A DNA stretch of 18,941 nucleotides from an uncultured Asticcacaulis sp. (GTDB lineage Bacteria > Pseudomonadota > Alphaproteobacteria > Caulobacterales > Caulobacteraceae). This document shows positions 7,146-14,510 of the stretch, in pieces (the first letter of the stretch is position 1; the number at the start of each line of letters is the position of its first letter). The DNA is taken from the NCBI GenBank assembly GCA_946482045.1, contig CAMLPZ010000046.1:1-18941 (forward strand), in the 5' to 3' direction. The notes beneath the pieces were generated by a model. The model saw nothing but the letters and a program-made list of their open reading frames with translations. It had not been told where the DNA came from and did not search any database. The position numbers and the translations under genes were made by a program.

Positions 7146-8173
7146 GTGTGAACTTTCTCCGGCGCCGGTGTCGGCGCGTCATCGGGCAGCAGGTTTTCGG
7201 CCTTGAGATCGCTCCAAAGGCCAGCGGGGATGGACCGGTCAAACCAGTCGATATTTTGCGTCACCTCGGTCGGGCTGGCCATACCGACGACTGCACCGGC
7301 AATAGCCGGGTGCGCGAGTGGAAATTGCAGGGCGACCGCAGACAGCGGGACGTCATGGCTGTCACATACGGCTTTCAGAGCCTGAACGCGTGACCGGACG
7401 GCTTCTGGTGCGGGCGCGTAATTGTAGGCCGTTCCGCCACTGAGGATTCCGGAATTGAAGACCCCGGCGGCCAGCACACTCACTTCGCGGCGTTCGCATA
7501 AGGGCAGGAAGCTCGATAGCGCGGTCTGTTCCAGCAGGGTGTAGCGTCCGGCCAGCAGAACGACATCGATGTCGGCGTGGCTGAGGATCTCTTCGCAGAT
7601 CTGCCATTCATTGACACCCAGTCCGATCGCCTGGACCTGGCCGGAGTCCTTCAGTTCAGACATGGCGCGGTAGCCGCCGTCGAGGAAGGCCTTCAGATGA
7701 TGGGCGTGGGCGTCTCCATGCGTCACCACGCCCAGGTCGTGGGCCAGAAGGATACCTATGGGCGCGCCGCCCAGCCGCTGGCGGCTGTCGTCGAAAGATC
7801 GCATGACGCCGTCATAGGAGTAGTCGAACACCGGTTCATACGGGTCACCATCAATAAAGCCGTGGCGTTCGGTCCCTGGGACGTACGGTCCGGCAGGTTT
7901 CAGGACACGGCCGACCTTGGTCGACAGGATGACATCGTGGCCGGAAACCGCAGCGCCGACACGGCGTTCGCTTAAGCCCTGGCCGTAATGCGGCGCGGTG
8001 TCAAATAGGGCGATGCCGTTATCCAGCGCGCATTGCAGGGTCGCCCGGGCGGCCTCATCGCTCATGGCGCGGTAGAGGTTGCCGACCGACGCCGCGCCAA
8101 ACCCGAGCGCGGGAACGGTAAGATCTGTGCGGCCTATCGATGTTCTGTGAAGGCGGTTCACGGGTGGATACAT
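7142..8173 (-). CDS. Aldo/keto reductase, probable L-fucose 1-dehydrogenase (D-threo-aldose 1-dehydrogenase type)
   Basis: This 343-residue TIM-barrel NAD(P)-dependent oxidoreductase has the aldo/keto-reductase tetrad D58, Y63, K86 and H145, in FDTAPHYG, STKVGRV and LLAHDLG. It resembles the D-threo-aldose 1-dehydrogenase / pyridoxal 4-dehydrogenase branch, whose members oxidise L-fucose at C1 to the lactone. Being directly beside a lactonase and a FucP-type permease supports L-fucose to L-fuconolactone as the reaction. The ATG at 8173 is 3 nt after the IclR stop; its likely ribosome site GGGAG lies in the last codons of that gene, 8 nt upstream. The end overlaps the next gene by 4 nt. Cofactor preference (NAD or NADP) cannot be read with confidence. 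Confidence 0.85.
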   Translation of the reverse strand: MYPPVNRLHRTSIGRTDLTVPALGFGAASVGNLYRAMSDEAARATLQCALDNGIALFDTAPHYGQGLSERRVGAAVSGHDVILSTKVGRVLKPAGPYVPGTERHGFIDGDPYEPVFDYSYDGVMRSFDDSRQRLGGAPIGILLAHDLGVVTHGDAHAHHLKAFLDGGYRAMSELKDSGQVQAIGLGVNEWQICEEILSHADIDVVLLAGRYTLLEQTALSSFLPLCERREVSVLAAGVFNSGILSGGTAYNYAPAPEAVRSRVQALKAVCDSHDVPLSAVALQFPLAHPAIAGAVVGMASPTEVTQNIDWFDRSIPAGLWSDLKAENLLPDDAPTPAPEKVHT

Positions 8174-8176
8174 CTC

Positions 8177-8941
8177 CTAGGCTCCCATGCTGCGGCTGAG
8201 CGCGGCGGCGGTGGCGCGGAGGTGGGCGGTCGTCTCTTCTATGCCTGCGCTTTCCGTTGAGCGGATGAACGGCATGGTCAGGGCGGCGATAACTGAAACG
8301 TCGTTATGGATCGGGCAGGAGATATCGACGATTCCTTCGGCGTAGCCGCTCTTGACGGCAATAAATCCTTGCGCGATGGCACGGTCAGCCTGGGCGTCGA
8401 ATTCCTGCCATTCCTCGGGTGTCAGGATCGGATGCATCTGGTTGCGCCAGCTTTCGCGGACCTTCGGCTTCTGGAAGGCGTAGAGGATGATGCCCGAGGT
8501 CGACTTGCACAGCGGGCGCTGATAGCCGACACGCACTGAAAAACCGATGTCGCCGGGGGCTTCGACGCGGGCGATGACCACGATGCGGTCGTCGGAGGCA
8601 ATGACGAGATGACAGGCCTGGCGTGTCTGCTCGCTCAGTTCCTGCATCATAGGCAGGGCGCTCAGCAAGAGGTTCTGGTTCGGGCCGCGTGAAATGCCGA
8701 GCGAGAACAGTTTGTTGGTCAGTTCAAAGCCGTCGCCGCGCGCTGAAGGCCCGACGTAACCGCGCGCCTCCAGCACCTGAACCATGCGGAACAGTTCGCT
8801 GACCGAGCGATCGAGCCGCGTGGAAATCTGCGACAGGGTCAACGGCGCCTTGGCGGAAGCCAGCAGTTCCAGGACGTCGAGCCCTTTCTCCAGAGCGGGC
8901 GCGCGGTATTTGGCGGTCTTGTCGGATTCGGAATCGAGCAT
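8177..8941 (-). CDS. IclR-family transcriptional regulator, probable L-fucose operon regulator
   Basis: This 254-residue protein has an N-terminal winged helix-turn-helix (about residues 15-75, with LTLSQISTRLDRSVSELFRMVQ at 35-56 split across the two helices) and a C-terminal IclR effector domain (about 90-250) containing VRVGYQRPLCKSTSGIILYAF-like and GFIAVKSGYAEGIVDISCPI-like segments. IclR proteins usually bind a small metabolite and act on their own operon. Embedding between the lactonase and the dehydrogenase suggests autoregulation in response to fucose or a pathway acid. The chosen ATG at 8941 starts 8 nt after the lactonase stop; its ribosome site is weak (AAGA), so coupling to the upstream gene is likely. 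A longer start at 9097 would overlap the lactonase widely and lacks family similarity. Confidence 0.87.
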   Translation of the reverse strand: MLDSESDKTAKYRAPALEKGLDVLELLASAKAPLTLSQISTRLDRSVSELFRMVQVLEARGYVGPSARGDGFELTNKLFSLGISRGPNQNLLLSALPMMQELSEQTRQACHLVIASDDRIVVIARVEAPGDIGFSVRVGYQRPLCKSTSGIILYAFQKPKVRESWRNQMHPILTPEEWQEFDAQADRAIAQGFIAVKSGYAEGIVDISCPIHNDVSVIAALTMPFIRSTESAGIEETTAHLRATAAALSRSMGA

Positions 8942-8949
8942 GTTGGGTC

Positions 8950-9771
8950 TTAAGTCAGTTGATAAAAGCTGCGGGCGGTACCGCCGAAAACAGCGGCGCG
9001 GACAGCTTCGGATTGCGGCGCCAGCCACGCCGATGTCCAGTCCTGCCATGTGTCGTAGGTCGTGCGCAAGTTCACGACTGGCCAGTCTGAGCCCCACATG
9101 AGGCGATCGGGGCCAAAACAGGCCAGAATATGATCGGCATAAGGTTTGGCGGCGTCAAGCGACAGGCTGCCCGCCATTTCGGTCGCCAGGCCTGACAGTT
9201 TGCAGAAAACGTTGGAATTCTCCGCCACCCGCGCCATGCCATCGCGCCACTGGCCGTCATTGCCGCTGCCGATTTGAGGCTTGGCGCAGTGGTCGATGAC
9301 GATGGGCAGGGTCGGGTAAGCGCGCGCCAGCCGGTCAATGATTGGCAGGTGGCGCGGAAAGATCAGGGCGTCGAAACGCAAACCAAGGTCAGTAATCGCG
9401 CTGAGCGCGGGACGCACCGTCCCACGCAAGATCCACGCGTCGTCGGCAAGGCCCTGTAACATCGGACGTATGCCCTTCACCTTGGGGCTGCGAGACAGTT
9501 TCGCCAGCCGGGCAGGCGCTGACGGCGCCTCCAGATCCGCCCAGGCGACGATGCCCTTTATGAACGGGGTGCGCTCCGCGACCTCACACATCCAGTCGGT
9601 GTCGAGATCGCTGGGCTGCGATTGCACCAGCACGCTTGCGTCCACACCCATGGCTTCGGCCCGGAAGTCTTCCGGGCCGAAATCGCGATGAATGGCAGTA
9701 AGATCGGGTGTCGGCCATTCATGGCCGTTGCGCCCGATCTGCCAAAGATGCTGGTGCGAATCGACGATCAT
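8950..9771 (-). CDS. Amidohydrolase-family lactonase, probable L-fuconolactonase
   Basis: This 273-residue enzyme is a COG3618-type metal-dependent hydrolase with a TIM-barrel amidohydrolase fold. Visible motifs are DSHQHLW (residues 4-10, metal/active-site histidines H6 and H8), LVQSQPS (48-54), IDHCAKP (159-165) and the catalytic aspartate in WGSDWPV (D229). Characterised members include L-fuconolactonase, L-rhamnonolactonase and 4-sulfomuconolactonase. Here it should open L-fuconolactone to L-fuconate after the aldo/keto reductase step. Its ATG overlaps the permease stop by one base (TGATG), a strong sign of coupled translation; a TTG one codon earlier is an alternative. There is no signal peptide, so it acts in the cytoplasm. 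L-galactono- or L-arabinonolactone are plausible extra substrates. Confidence 0.87.
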   Translation of the reverse strand: MIVDSHQHLWQIGRNGHEWPTPDLTAIHRDFGPEDFRAEAMGVDASVLVQSQPSDLDTDWMCEVAERTPFIKGIVAWADLEAPSAPARLAKLSRSPKVKGIRPMLQGLADDAWILRGTVRPALSAITDLGLRFDALIFPRHLPIIDRLARAYPTLPIVIDHCAKPQIGSGNDGQWRDGMARVAENSNVFCKLSGLATEMAGSLSLDAAKPYADHILACFGPDRLMWGSDWPVVNLRTTYDTWQDWTSAWLAPQSEAVRAAVFGGTARSFYQLT

Positions 9772-11069
9772 CAATGCCCCGTCATGGCGACAGGCGTCAC
9801 CGTCTTGGGCGAGCGGAAGGCGTAAAATGCGATAACCGCGAAGCAGACGACCGTAACGACAAAGGCTGTCCGAATGTGGCTGGCGTCCGAAATCAGGCCC
9901 ATCACCATGGTCAGGGCGCCGCCGCCAATGATGCTCATCACCAATAGCGAAGAGCCGGTCTTCGTGAGATTGCCCAGCCCCTGCACCGAGGTGGCGAAGA
10001 TGGTCGGGAACATGATGGACATGAAGAAGGAGGACGCGACAAGGGCGTACAGGCCGTTTTGCCCGCCGGCGACAACAGCATAAAGGGTCAGGCCGATGTT
10101 GATGACGGCAAAAACGCCGAGGATCAGAGAAGCACTGACACGGCTCATCAGCGCGGTGCCGAAGAACCGGCCGATGGCAAAGGCGATAAGGGCGAAATAG
10201 AGGTAGTTGGCGGCTTCCTTTTCCCCGAGGCCGATCTCAGCCTGGGCGTAACGGATGGTGAAGCTCCAGATACCGACCTGGGCGCCGACGTAAAAGAACT
10301 GCGCCACGACGCCGAAAAGGAAGTGCGGTTTGCTGAACAGCCGGGTAATCGATGTGAAGAAGCCAATGTCCTCACCCGTGTCCTCGTGCGAGTTCTGCGT
10401 CGCCGCGGCGGGGAATTTCGACAACAGAACCAGCGCTGCCCAGGCCAGGACGACGCAGCCAATGACCAGGTAAGGGCCCTGAACGGCCTTGACTTCGGAG
10501 ACGTAGAAGGCCTGGCGCGCGGCCTCGCTCATGGCCGCCAGGGCCTGCTCATCGTGCTCGATGCCGGACAGGATAAAGTGCTGGCCGATGAAGATGCCCG
10601 AAAGGGCGCCAAGCGGGTTGAAACTTTGGGCGAGATTGAGCCGGAAGGCGGCTTTTTCCGGAGAACCCAGGACGGTGATTAGGGGGTTCGCCGAAGTTTC
10701 CAGGAAAGCCAGCCCCGAAGCGATGACGAACAGGCCGCCGAGGAACCAGCTATATTGATGATTGTCGGCCGCCGGATAGAAGAGGAAGGCGCCGGCCGCG
10801 TAGAGCAGGAGGCCGATGACCACCGAGAACTTGTAACCCAAGGTGCGCATGACAAAGGCGGCGGGCAGGGCCAGCAGGAAATAGCCGAGATAAAAGGCCC
10901 ATTGGACCAGTCCCGTCTGAAGGTCGGTCAGGATGAAGGCCTTCTTGAATTGCGGGATCAGAATGTCGTTGAGGTTGTTGGCCACGCCCCAGAAAAAGAA
11001 CAGGCTGGTAATTAATATAATGGGCCAAAGGCCTGTTGACGCTTTTGCGTCCGTCTTCGCTTCCGACAT
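9771..11069 (-). CDS. fucP: L-fucose:H+ symporter, FucP type (FHS family of MFS)
   Basis: This 432-residue inner-membrane carrier has twelve hydrophobic segments. Motifs are FFFWGVANNLNDILIPQFKK (about residues 24-43), GYFLLALPA (62-70) and AFLETSANP (121-129). The two acidic residues essential in E. coli FucP, D46 and E135, correspond to D35 and E124 with the same 11-residue offset. This points to L-fucose rather than the glucose/galactose branch, which has Q at the second site. The ATG at 11069 follows AGGAGGG with 9-nt spacing. A longer in-frame start at 11132 has no ribosome site and adds a charged, non-conserved tail. It is the first gene of the seven-gene minus-strand operon, so the operon promoter should lie between 11070 and 11229. 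Confidence 0.92.
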   Translation of the reverse strand: MSEAKTDAKASTGLWPIILITSLFFFWGVANNLNDILIPQFKKAFILTDLQTGLVQWAFYLGYFLLALPAAFVMRTLGYKFSVVIGLLLYAAGAFLFYPAADNHQYSWFLGGLFVIASGLAFLETSANPLITVLGSPEKAAFRLNLAQSFNPLGALSGIFIGQHFILSGIEHDEQALAAMSEAARQAFYVSEVKAVQGPYLVIGCVVLAWAALVLLSKFPAAATQNSHEDTGEDIGFFTSITRLFSKPHFLFGVVAQFFYVGAQVGIWSFTIRYAQAEIGLGEKEAANYLYFALIAFAIGRFFGTALMSRVSASLILGVFAVINIGLTLYAVVAGGQNGLYALVASSFFMSIMFPTIFATSVQGLGNLTKTGSSLLVMSIIGGGALTMVMGLISDASHIRTAFVVTVVCFAVIAFYAFRSPKTVTPVAMTGH

Positions 11070-11229
11070 GGTCCGAGATCCCTCCTGTGCGCGGCGTCTT
11101 TCGTTGGCCGCTTTGAGGAAATAGCTCATCACATATGAACGAACGCGTCAAATATGAAATTTACTTAAGGTGAGGAATGTGGAACGAGTAGCGCAAAAGG
11201 ATATACCCTGAAACAATGGAGGACGCCTC
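11070..11229. promoter_or_regulatory. Divergent promoter region, fucP operon / mutarotase
   Basis: This 160-bp region must drive the fucose operon leftward and the mutarotase rightward. It contains a direct repeat ATATGAA at 11133-11139 and 11152-11158, 19 bp apart start to start, around the inner sequence GAACGCGTC. These are candidate binding sites for the operon's IclR regulator. No confident -35/-10 elements were found. The mutarotase ribosome site GGAGG lies near 11218-11222. Confidence 0.45.
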
Positions 11230-11580
11230 ATGAACAAGCTCTATTTTTGCCTCGATCTCAAGGACGACGCCGCTGCTATCGAGCGCTACAAGCAGTGGCA
11301 TGCGCCGGGTCAAGTGCCGGCGCCTATCAACGCCTCGATTCGCGATGCCGGTATCGAAGCCCTGGAAATCTTCCTCGCCGGTAATCGGATGGTCATGGTC
11401 CTGACGCCAGGGGCAGGCTTCGATCCCGCGGCAAAGGCGGCGGCCGACGCCGCCAGTCCCGACGTCCAGGCGTGGGAGAAGCTTATGTGGGACTTCCAGC
11501 AGCCCCTGCCCTTTGCCGCACCGGGCGAAAAATGGGTACCTATGACGCGAATATACGCACTGTCTGAGCAACCGCTATAA
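11230..11580 (+). CDS. L-rhamnose/L-fucose mutarotase (RhaM family)
   Basis: This 116-residue cytoplasmic protein is of the RhaM (YiiL) family, which speeds alpha/beta anomer exchange of 6-deoxy sugars and is unrelated in fold to the epimerase at 3757. Family features are the short ferredoxin-like alpha/beta layout, Y20 and H24 in ERYKQWHAPGQV (matching Y18 and H22 of E. coli RhaM), EALEIFLAGNRMVMVL (43-58), and the tryptophan-rich AWEKLMWDFQQPLP (about 80-93). It begins at an ATG with a good GGAGG ribosome site. Divergence from the fucP operon and lack of any rhamnose gene nearby favour L-fucose as substrate, as in the Xanthomonas-type fucose cluster. It would supply the anomer used by the aldo/keto reductase. 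Confidence 0.88.
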   Translation: MNKLYFCLDLKDDAAAIERYKQWHAPGQVPAPINASIRDAGIEALEIFLAGNRMVMVLTPGAGFDPAAKAAADAASPDVQAWEKLMWDFQQPLPFAAPGEKWVPMTRIYALSEQPL

Positions 11581-11696
11581 TATGATAATTGCCAAGCTGG
11601 CACGTCGTGCTATGAGGACAAAAACTCTGACAAATGCAGGCACAGCGATACTCCGAAAAGTGTGCAGCGGTTTTCGGCTAAAATATCGCGAATAAC

Positions 11697-11711
11697 AGGC
11701 AAGCGCTTACA
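11697..11711. promoter_or_regulatory. Possible LacI/GalR-family operator before the galactose dehydrogenase gene
   Basis: The 8-bp palindrome AAGCGCTT at 11701-11708 is followed by ACA, so the right half GCGCTTACA fits the common LacI/GalR-type operator form TGTAAGCGCTTACA, while the left half (AGGC) does not. It lies just upstream of the ribosome site AAGGGA (11713-11718), a typical place for repression. Supported only by pattern. Confidence 0.35.
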
Positions 11712-11727
11712 CAAGGGACTTTTGGTA

Positions 11728-12666
11728 ATGTTCGGCAGTAAACCCCTCAAAATCGGTTTGATCGGCCTCGGCAAGATTGCGGTGGATCAGCATATCCCCT
11801 CGATCAACGCCAACAGGAAGCTGACCCTGGTCGCCGGTTGTTCGCCCAGCTCGCGCCCTGACGGCGTCAAGGCCTACAACACCTATGAGGAAATGGTCGC
11901 GGCTCATCCTGATATCGAGGCCGTCGCCATCTGCACCCCGCCGCAGGTCCGTCACGTCATCGCCCAGCAGGTGATCAATGACGGCCGTCATGTGTTCCTG
12001 GAAAAGCCGCCCGCGGCGACGCTCGGCGAGGCCATGGCGATCAAGGCCCTCGCCGCCCAAAAAGGCGTCAGCCTGCTGGCCAGCTGGCACTCGCGCTTCG
12101 CCCCGGCGGTCGAGCGTACGCGCCAGTGGATCGCGTCGCGTAAGCTGAAGTCGGTGGTCGTCCACTGGAAGGAAAACGTCCGCCAGTGGCACCCAGGCCA
12201 GAAGTGGATTTTCGAAGCCGGTGGCATGGGGGTCTTTGATCCAGGCATTAATTCACTGTCGATCGTAACCCGCATCCTGCCGGGCGCCGTTATGGTCAAG
12301 AAGGCCGACCTGCACATTCCGGGCAATTGCGAAGCCCCGATCCAGGTCGAGATGGACATGCTGACGACCAACGGCGTGCCGGTGCGTGCCGAGTACGACT
12401 TCCTGCAGACCGGCATCCAGACCTGGAGCATCTTCGTCGAGTCCGAAGCCGGGGAAAAGCTGACCCTGTCGATGGGCGGCGCCGAGCTGGAAATCGACGG
12501 CCAGGTGATGACCAAGGAAAAGGAGGCCGAATATCCGGGCCTCTATGCGCACTTCCACGACCTGATCAAGTCGAAGTCGTCGGATGCGGATTTTGAGCCG
12601 CTGCGTATCGTGGCGGATGCCATGTTGCTCGGCAAAAGGATTACTGCCCCCGACTACATCGAATAG
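11728..12666 (+). CDS. Gfo/Idh/MocA oxidoreductase, probable D-galactose 1-dehydrogenase
   Basis: This 312-residue protein starts with a Rossmann fold (KIGLIGLGKIAVDQHIP, residues 8-24), then ICTPPQ (68-73), the family EKP motif in FLEKPPAATLG (90-100), and SWHSRFAP (119-126). The stretch WKENVRQWHPGQKW (147-160) followed by EAGGMGVFDPGIN (163-175) closely matches the Pseudomonas galactose dehydrogenase sequence as I recall it. That enzyme oxidises D-galactose with NAD(P)+ to the galactonolactone, the first step of the oxidative (DeLey-Doudoroff) route. The ATG at 11728 follows AAGGGA with 9-nt spacing; the longer frame from 11662 has no ribosome site. D-fucose or L-arabinose may also be substrates, since this enzyme type is known to be relaxed. 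Later galactonate genes are not in the window. Confidence 0.85.
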   Translation: MFGSKPLKIGLIGLGKIAVDQHIPSINANRKLTLVAGCSPSSRPDGVKAYNTYEEMVAAHPDIEAVAICTPPQVRHVIAQQVINDGRHVFLEKPPAATLGEAMAIKALAAQKGVSLLASWHSRFAPAVERTRQWIASRKLKSVVVHWKENVRQWHPGQKWIFEAGGMGVFDPGINSLSIVTRILPGAVMVKKADLHIPGNCEAPIQVEMDMLTTNGVPVRAEYDFLQTGIQTWSIFVESEAGEKLTLSMGGAELEIDGQVMTKEKEAEYPGLYAHFHDLIKSKSSDADFEPLRIVADAMLLGKRITAPDYIE

Positions 12667-12749
12667 CCGAAAATCCTCGAATTTTTGTGATGCGCTACCA
12701 CTTCGTTGCTTGAGCGCGGAGCGATCTGCGTCGCAGTCTGCGCTTGCAG

Positions 12750-12782
12750 GTACTTAAGTTCCTGCGGCGCTAGCCGGCTAGC
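12750..12782. repeat. Adjacent palindromes between convergent genes
   Basis: Two symmetric elements lie side by side: GCAGGTACTTAAGTTCCTGC (about 12746-12765, imperfect at two positions) and the perfect 14-bp GCTAGCCGGCTAGC at 12769-12782. They lie between the galactose dehydrogenase gene and the terminator shared with pyruvate kinase. They may form RNA hairpins at the transcript's 3' end. Function unknown. Confidence 0.45.
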
Positions 12783-12820
12783 ATCTCATCCAAATTGGAG
12801 GATTTTCCCCGGGTGGCTTA

Positions 12821-12858
12821 AAAAAACGCTGCGCTCTTTCCGGAGCGCGGCGTTTTTT
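12821..12858. terminator. Bidirectional terminator between the galactose dehydrogenase gene and pyk
   Basis: A 16-pair inverted repeat (12821-12836 with 12843-12858) has a 6-nt loop, starting with six A's and ending with seven T's. One inner pair is T-G, a wobble in plus-strand RNA but an A-C mismatch in minus-strand RNA, so it should fold slightly better for the plus transcript. It serves both converging genes. Confidence 0.9.
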
Positions 12859-12874
12859 TCAGATGTCCGAAGAC

Positions 12875-14347
12875 CTATTTCGTTTCGGCCGCGCCGTCGT
12901 CGAACTCGGCTTCGACGGCGTTGGTGCGGGTGACGCGGGCGACGCGGAGCGCATTGGTCGAGCCCGACTTGCCGAACGGCATGCCGGCGACGATGACGAT
13001 GTCCTGGCCAGGTTCCGCGACGCCTTCCGAACGCGCCAGCTTGGAGGCCACGGCCACCGTTTCGGTCATCGAGTGGGTGATTGGGGTTACAACCGGGTGC
13101 ACGCCCCAAGTCAGGGCCAGACGGCGCGACGTTTCCACGTTTGGCGTCAGTCCCAGGATCAGCGAGGTCGGGCGTTCACGGGCGACGTGCAGCGCGGTCG
13201 CCGCCGAATTGGTCATGGCGGCAATGGCGACGGCGTCAATCGTCTGGGCAACCTGGCGGGCGGCTGCGGCAATGGCGCCTGACGTCGATTTTTCCGGCTC
13301 CGGACGGCGGCGGTCGGTCAGGCCGCGCCAGCCATCGTCCTTTTCGACGCGGGCAATGATGCGATCCATTATGGTGACGGCTTCGACCGGATACTGGCCG
13401 GCGGCGGTTTCGGCCGAGAGCATGACGGCGTCCGCACCATCGAACACGGCAGTCGCCACGTCTGACGCTTCGGCGCGGGTCGGCGTCGGCGCCGAAATCA
13501 TCGATTCCAGCATCTGGGTGGCGACGATGACGGGCTTACCCATCTGACGGGCAGTCATGACGATGCGCTTTTGCGCCAGCGGCACTTCTTCAGGCGGCAG
13601 TTCGACGCCCAGGTCGCCGCGCGCCACCATGACGGCGTCGCTAAGGCGCATGATTTCTTCGAGATTGTCGAGCGCCTGCGGCTTTTCAAGCTTGGACAGG
13701 ACCCAGGCGCGGCCCTTGATGATGCCCTTGGCCTCGATGACGTCCTCGGGGCGCTGGACGAAGGACAGGCCGACATATTCGATGCCGCGTTGCAACGCGA
13801 ACTCCATGTCGGCGCGGTCCTTCTCGGTCAGGGCCGGGATCGGCAGGACGACGTCGGGGACGTTGACGCCCTTGCGGTCGGACAGACGGCCACCGGTGAC
13901 GACGACGGTTTCGAGATGATCGTCGCGCACATGCGTGACGCGCAGCTTCAGCTTCCCGTCATCGAGCAGGAGGTGCGAGCCGATCTGGGCGGCGGCGATG
14001 ATTTCCGGGTGGGGCAGGTTGGCGCGGCGCGAATCACCGGGCGTCGGGTTGAGGTCGAGCCGGAAGGTCTGGCCCGGGTTGAGCACTACGGCGCCGCCCA
14101 GGAAGCGGCCGACACGCAGCTTGGGGCCCTGGACGTCGGCCAGGATGCCAATCGGGCGTTTAGACTTGTGCTCCAGTTCGCGGATCAGCTCGATATTGCG
14201 GCCGTGATCCTCGTGGCTGCCGTGGCTGAAGTTCAGCCGGAATACGTCGGCGCCAGCGTGCAGCAGCTGCGTCATCATCTCCAGATTCGAGCTTGCGGGC
14301 CCGAGCGTGGCGACAATTTTGGTTTTACGGCGGCGAAGGATTTTCAA
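12875..14347 (-). CDS. pyk: Pyruvate kinase
   Basis: This protein of about 490 residues converts phosphoenolpyruvate and ADP to pyruvate and ATP. It shows the full set of family motifs: RRKTKIVATLGPAS at the start, FRLNFSHGSHEDH, DVQGPKLRVG, the metal-site region SDAVMVARGDLGVELP, KPVIVATQMLESM and DAVMLSAETAAGQYPVEAV, followed by the C-terminal regulatory domain. No ATG opens the frame upstream of the conserved RRRKTK segment. The most likely start is TTG at 14347 (MKILRRRK) with GAAGAG 8 nt upstream; an in-frame TTG at 14392 would add 15 basic, non-conserved residues and has a weak site. It stands alone, facing away from the transporter gene. As the last step of lower glycolysis it would also drain the Entner-Doudoroff flux from sugars handled by its neighbours. 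Confidence 0.95.
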   Translation of the reverse strand: MKILRRRKTKIVATLGPASSNLEMMTQLLHAGADVFRLNFSHGSHEDHGRNIELIRELEHKSKRPIGILADVQGPKLRVGRFLGGAVVLNPGQTFRLDLNPTPGDSRRANLPHPEIIAAAQIGSHLLLDDGKLKLRVTHVRDDHLETVVVTGGRLSDRKGVNVPDVVLPIPALTEKDRADMEFALQRGIEYVGLSFVQRPEDVIEAKGIIKGRAWVLSKLEKPQALDNLEEIMRLSDAVMVARGDLGVELPPEEVPLAQKRIVMTARQMGKPVIVATQMLESMISAPTPTRAEASDVATAVFDGADAVMLSAETAAGQYPVEAVTIMDRIIARVEKDDGWRGLTDRRRPEPEKSTSGAIAAAARQVAQTIDAVAIAAMTNSAATALHVARERPTSLILGLTPNVETSRRLALTWGVHPVVTPITHSMTETVAVASKLARSEGVAEPGQDIVIVAGMPFGKSGSTNALRVARVTRTNAVEAEFDDGAAETK

Positions 14348-14498
14348 GGGCGCGACTCTTCGTCTGGGAAGGGATTTTGAGCGCGGGCACAAAGCCCATC
14401 TTATGCCGTCGGGTCAAGCTAAAACTTGTTCAAACCTTTGGAAGATCACGGTCGAAACCGTTGCGACCTGAGCCTTCAATTGTCTGATTATTATTCGG

Positions 14499-14510
14499 GT
14501 TAGCGCTAAC
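14499..14510. promoter_or_regulatory. XylR-like (LacI family) operator
   Basis: GTTAGCGCTAAC is a perfect 12-bp palindrome with a central CG. With its right flank (AT) it differs at only one position from the operator I remember in the C. crescentus xylX promoter (GGTAGCGCTAACAT). It lies 291 bp before the FHS transporter start and 152 bp before the pyk start, so it could control either. Which repressor binds is inference. Confidence 0.6.

Noticed and set aside
9769..11132. Upstream alternative starts for several genes (fucP at 11132, IclR at 9097, UxaA large at 6931, galactose dehydrogenase at 11662)
   Set aside because: Each adds non-conserved residues and lacks a ribosome site, while the chosen internal starts have good spacing or tight coupling to the previous gene.
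12688..12702. GCGCTACCA, similar to half of a XylR-type operator
   Set aside because: Only one half matches and it lies between the 3' ends of two converging genes, where an operator would have no promoter to control.
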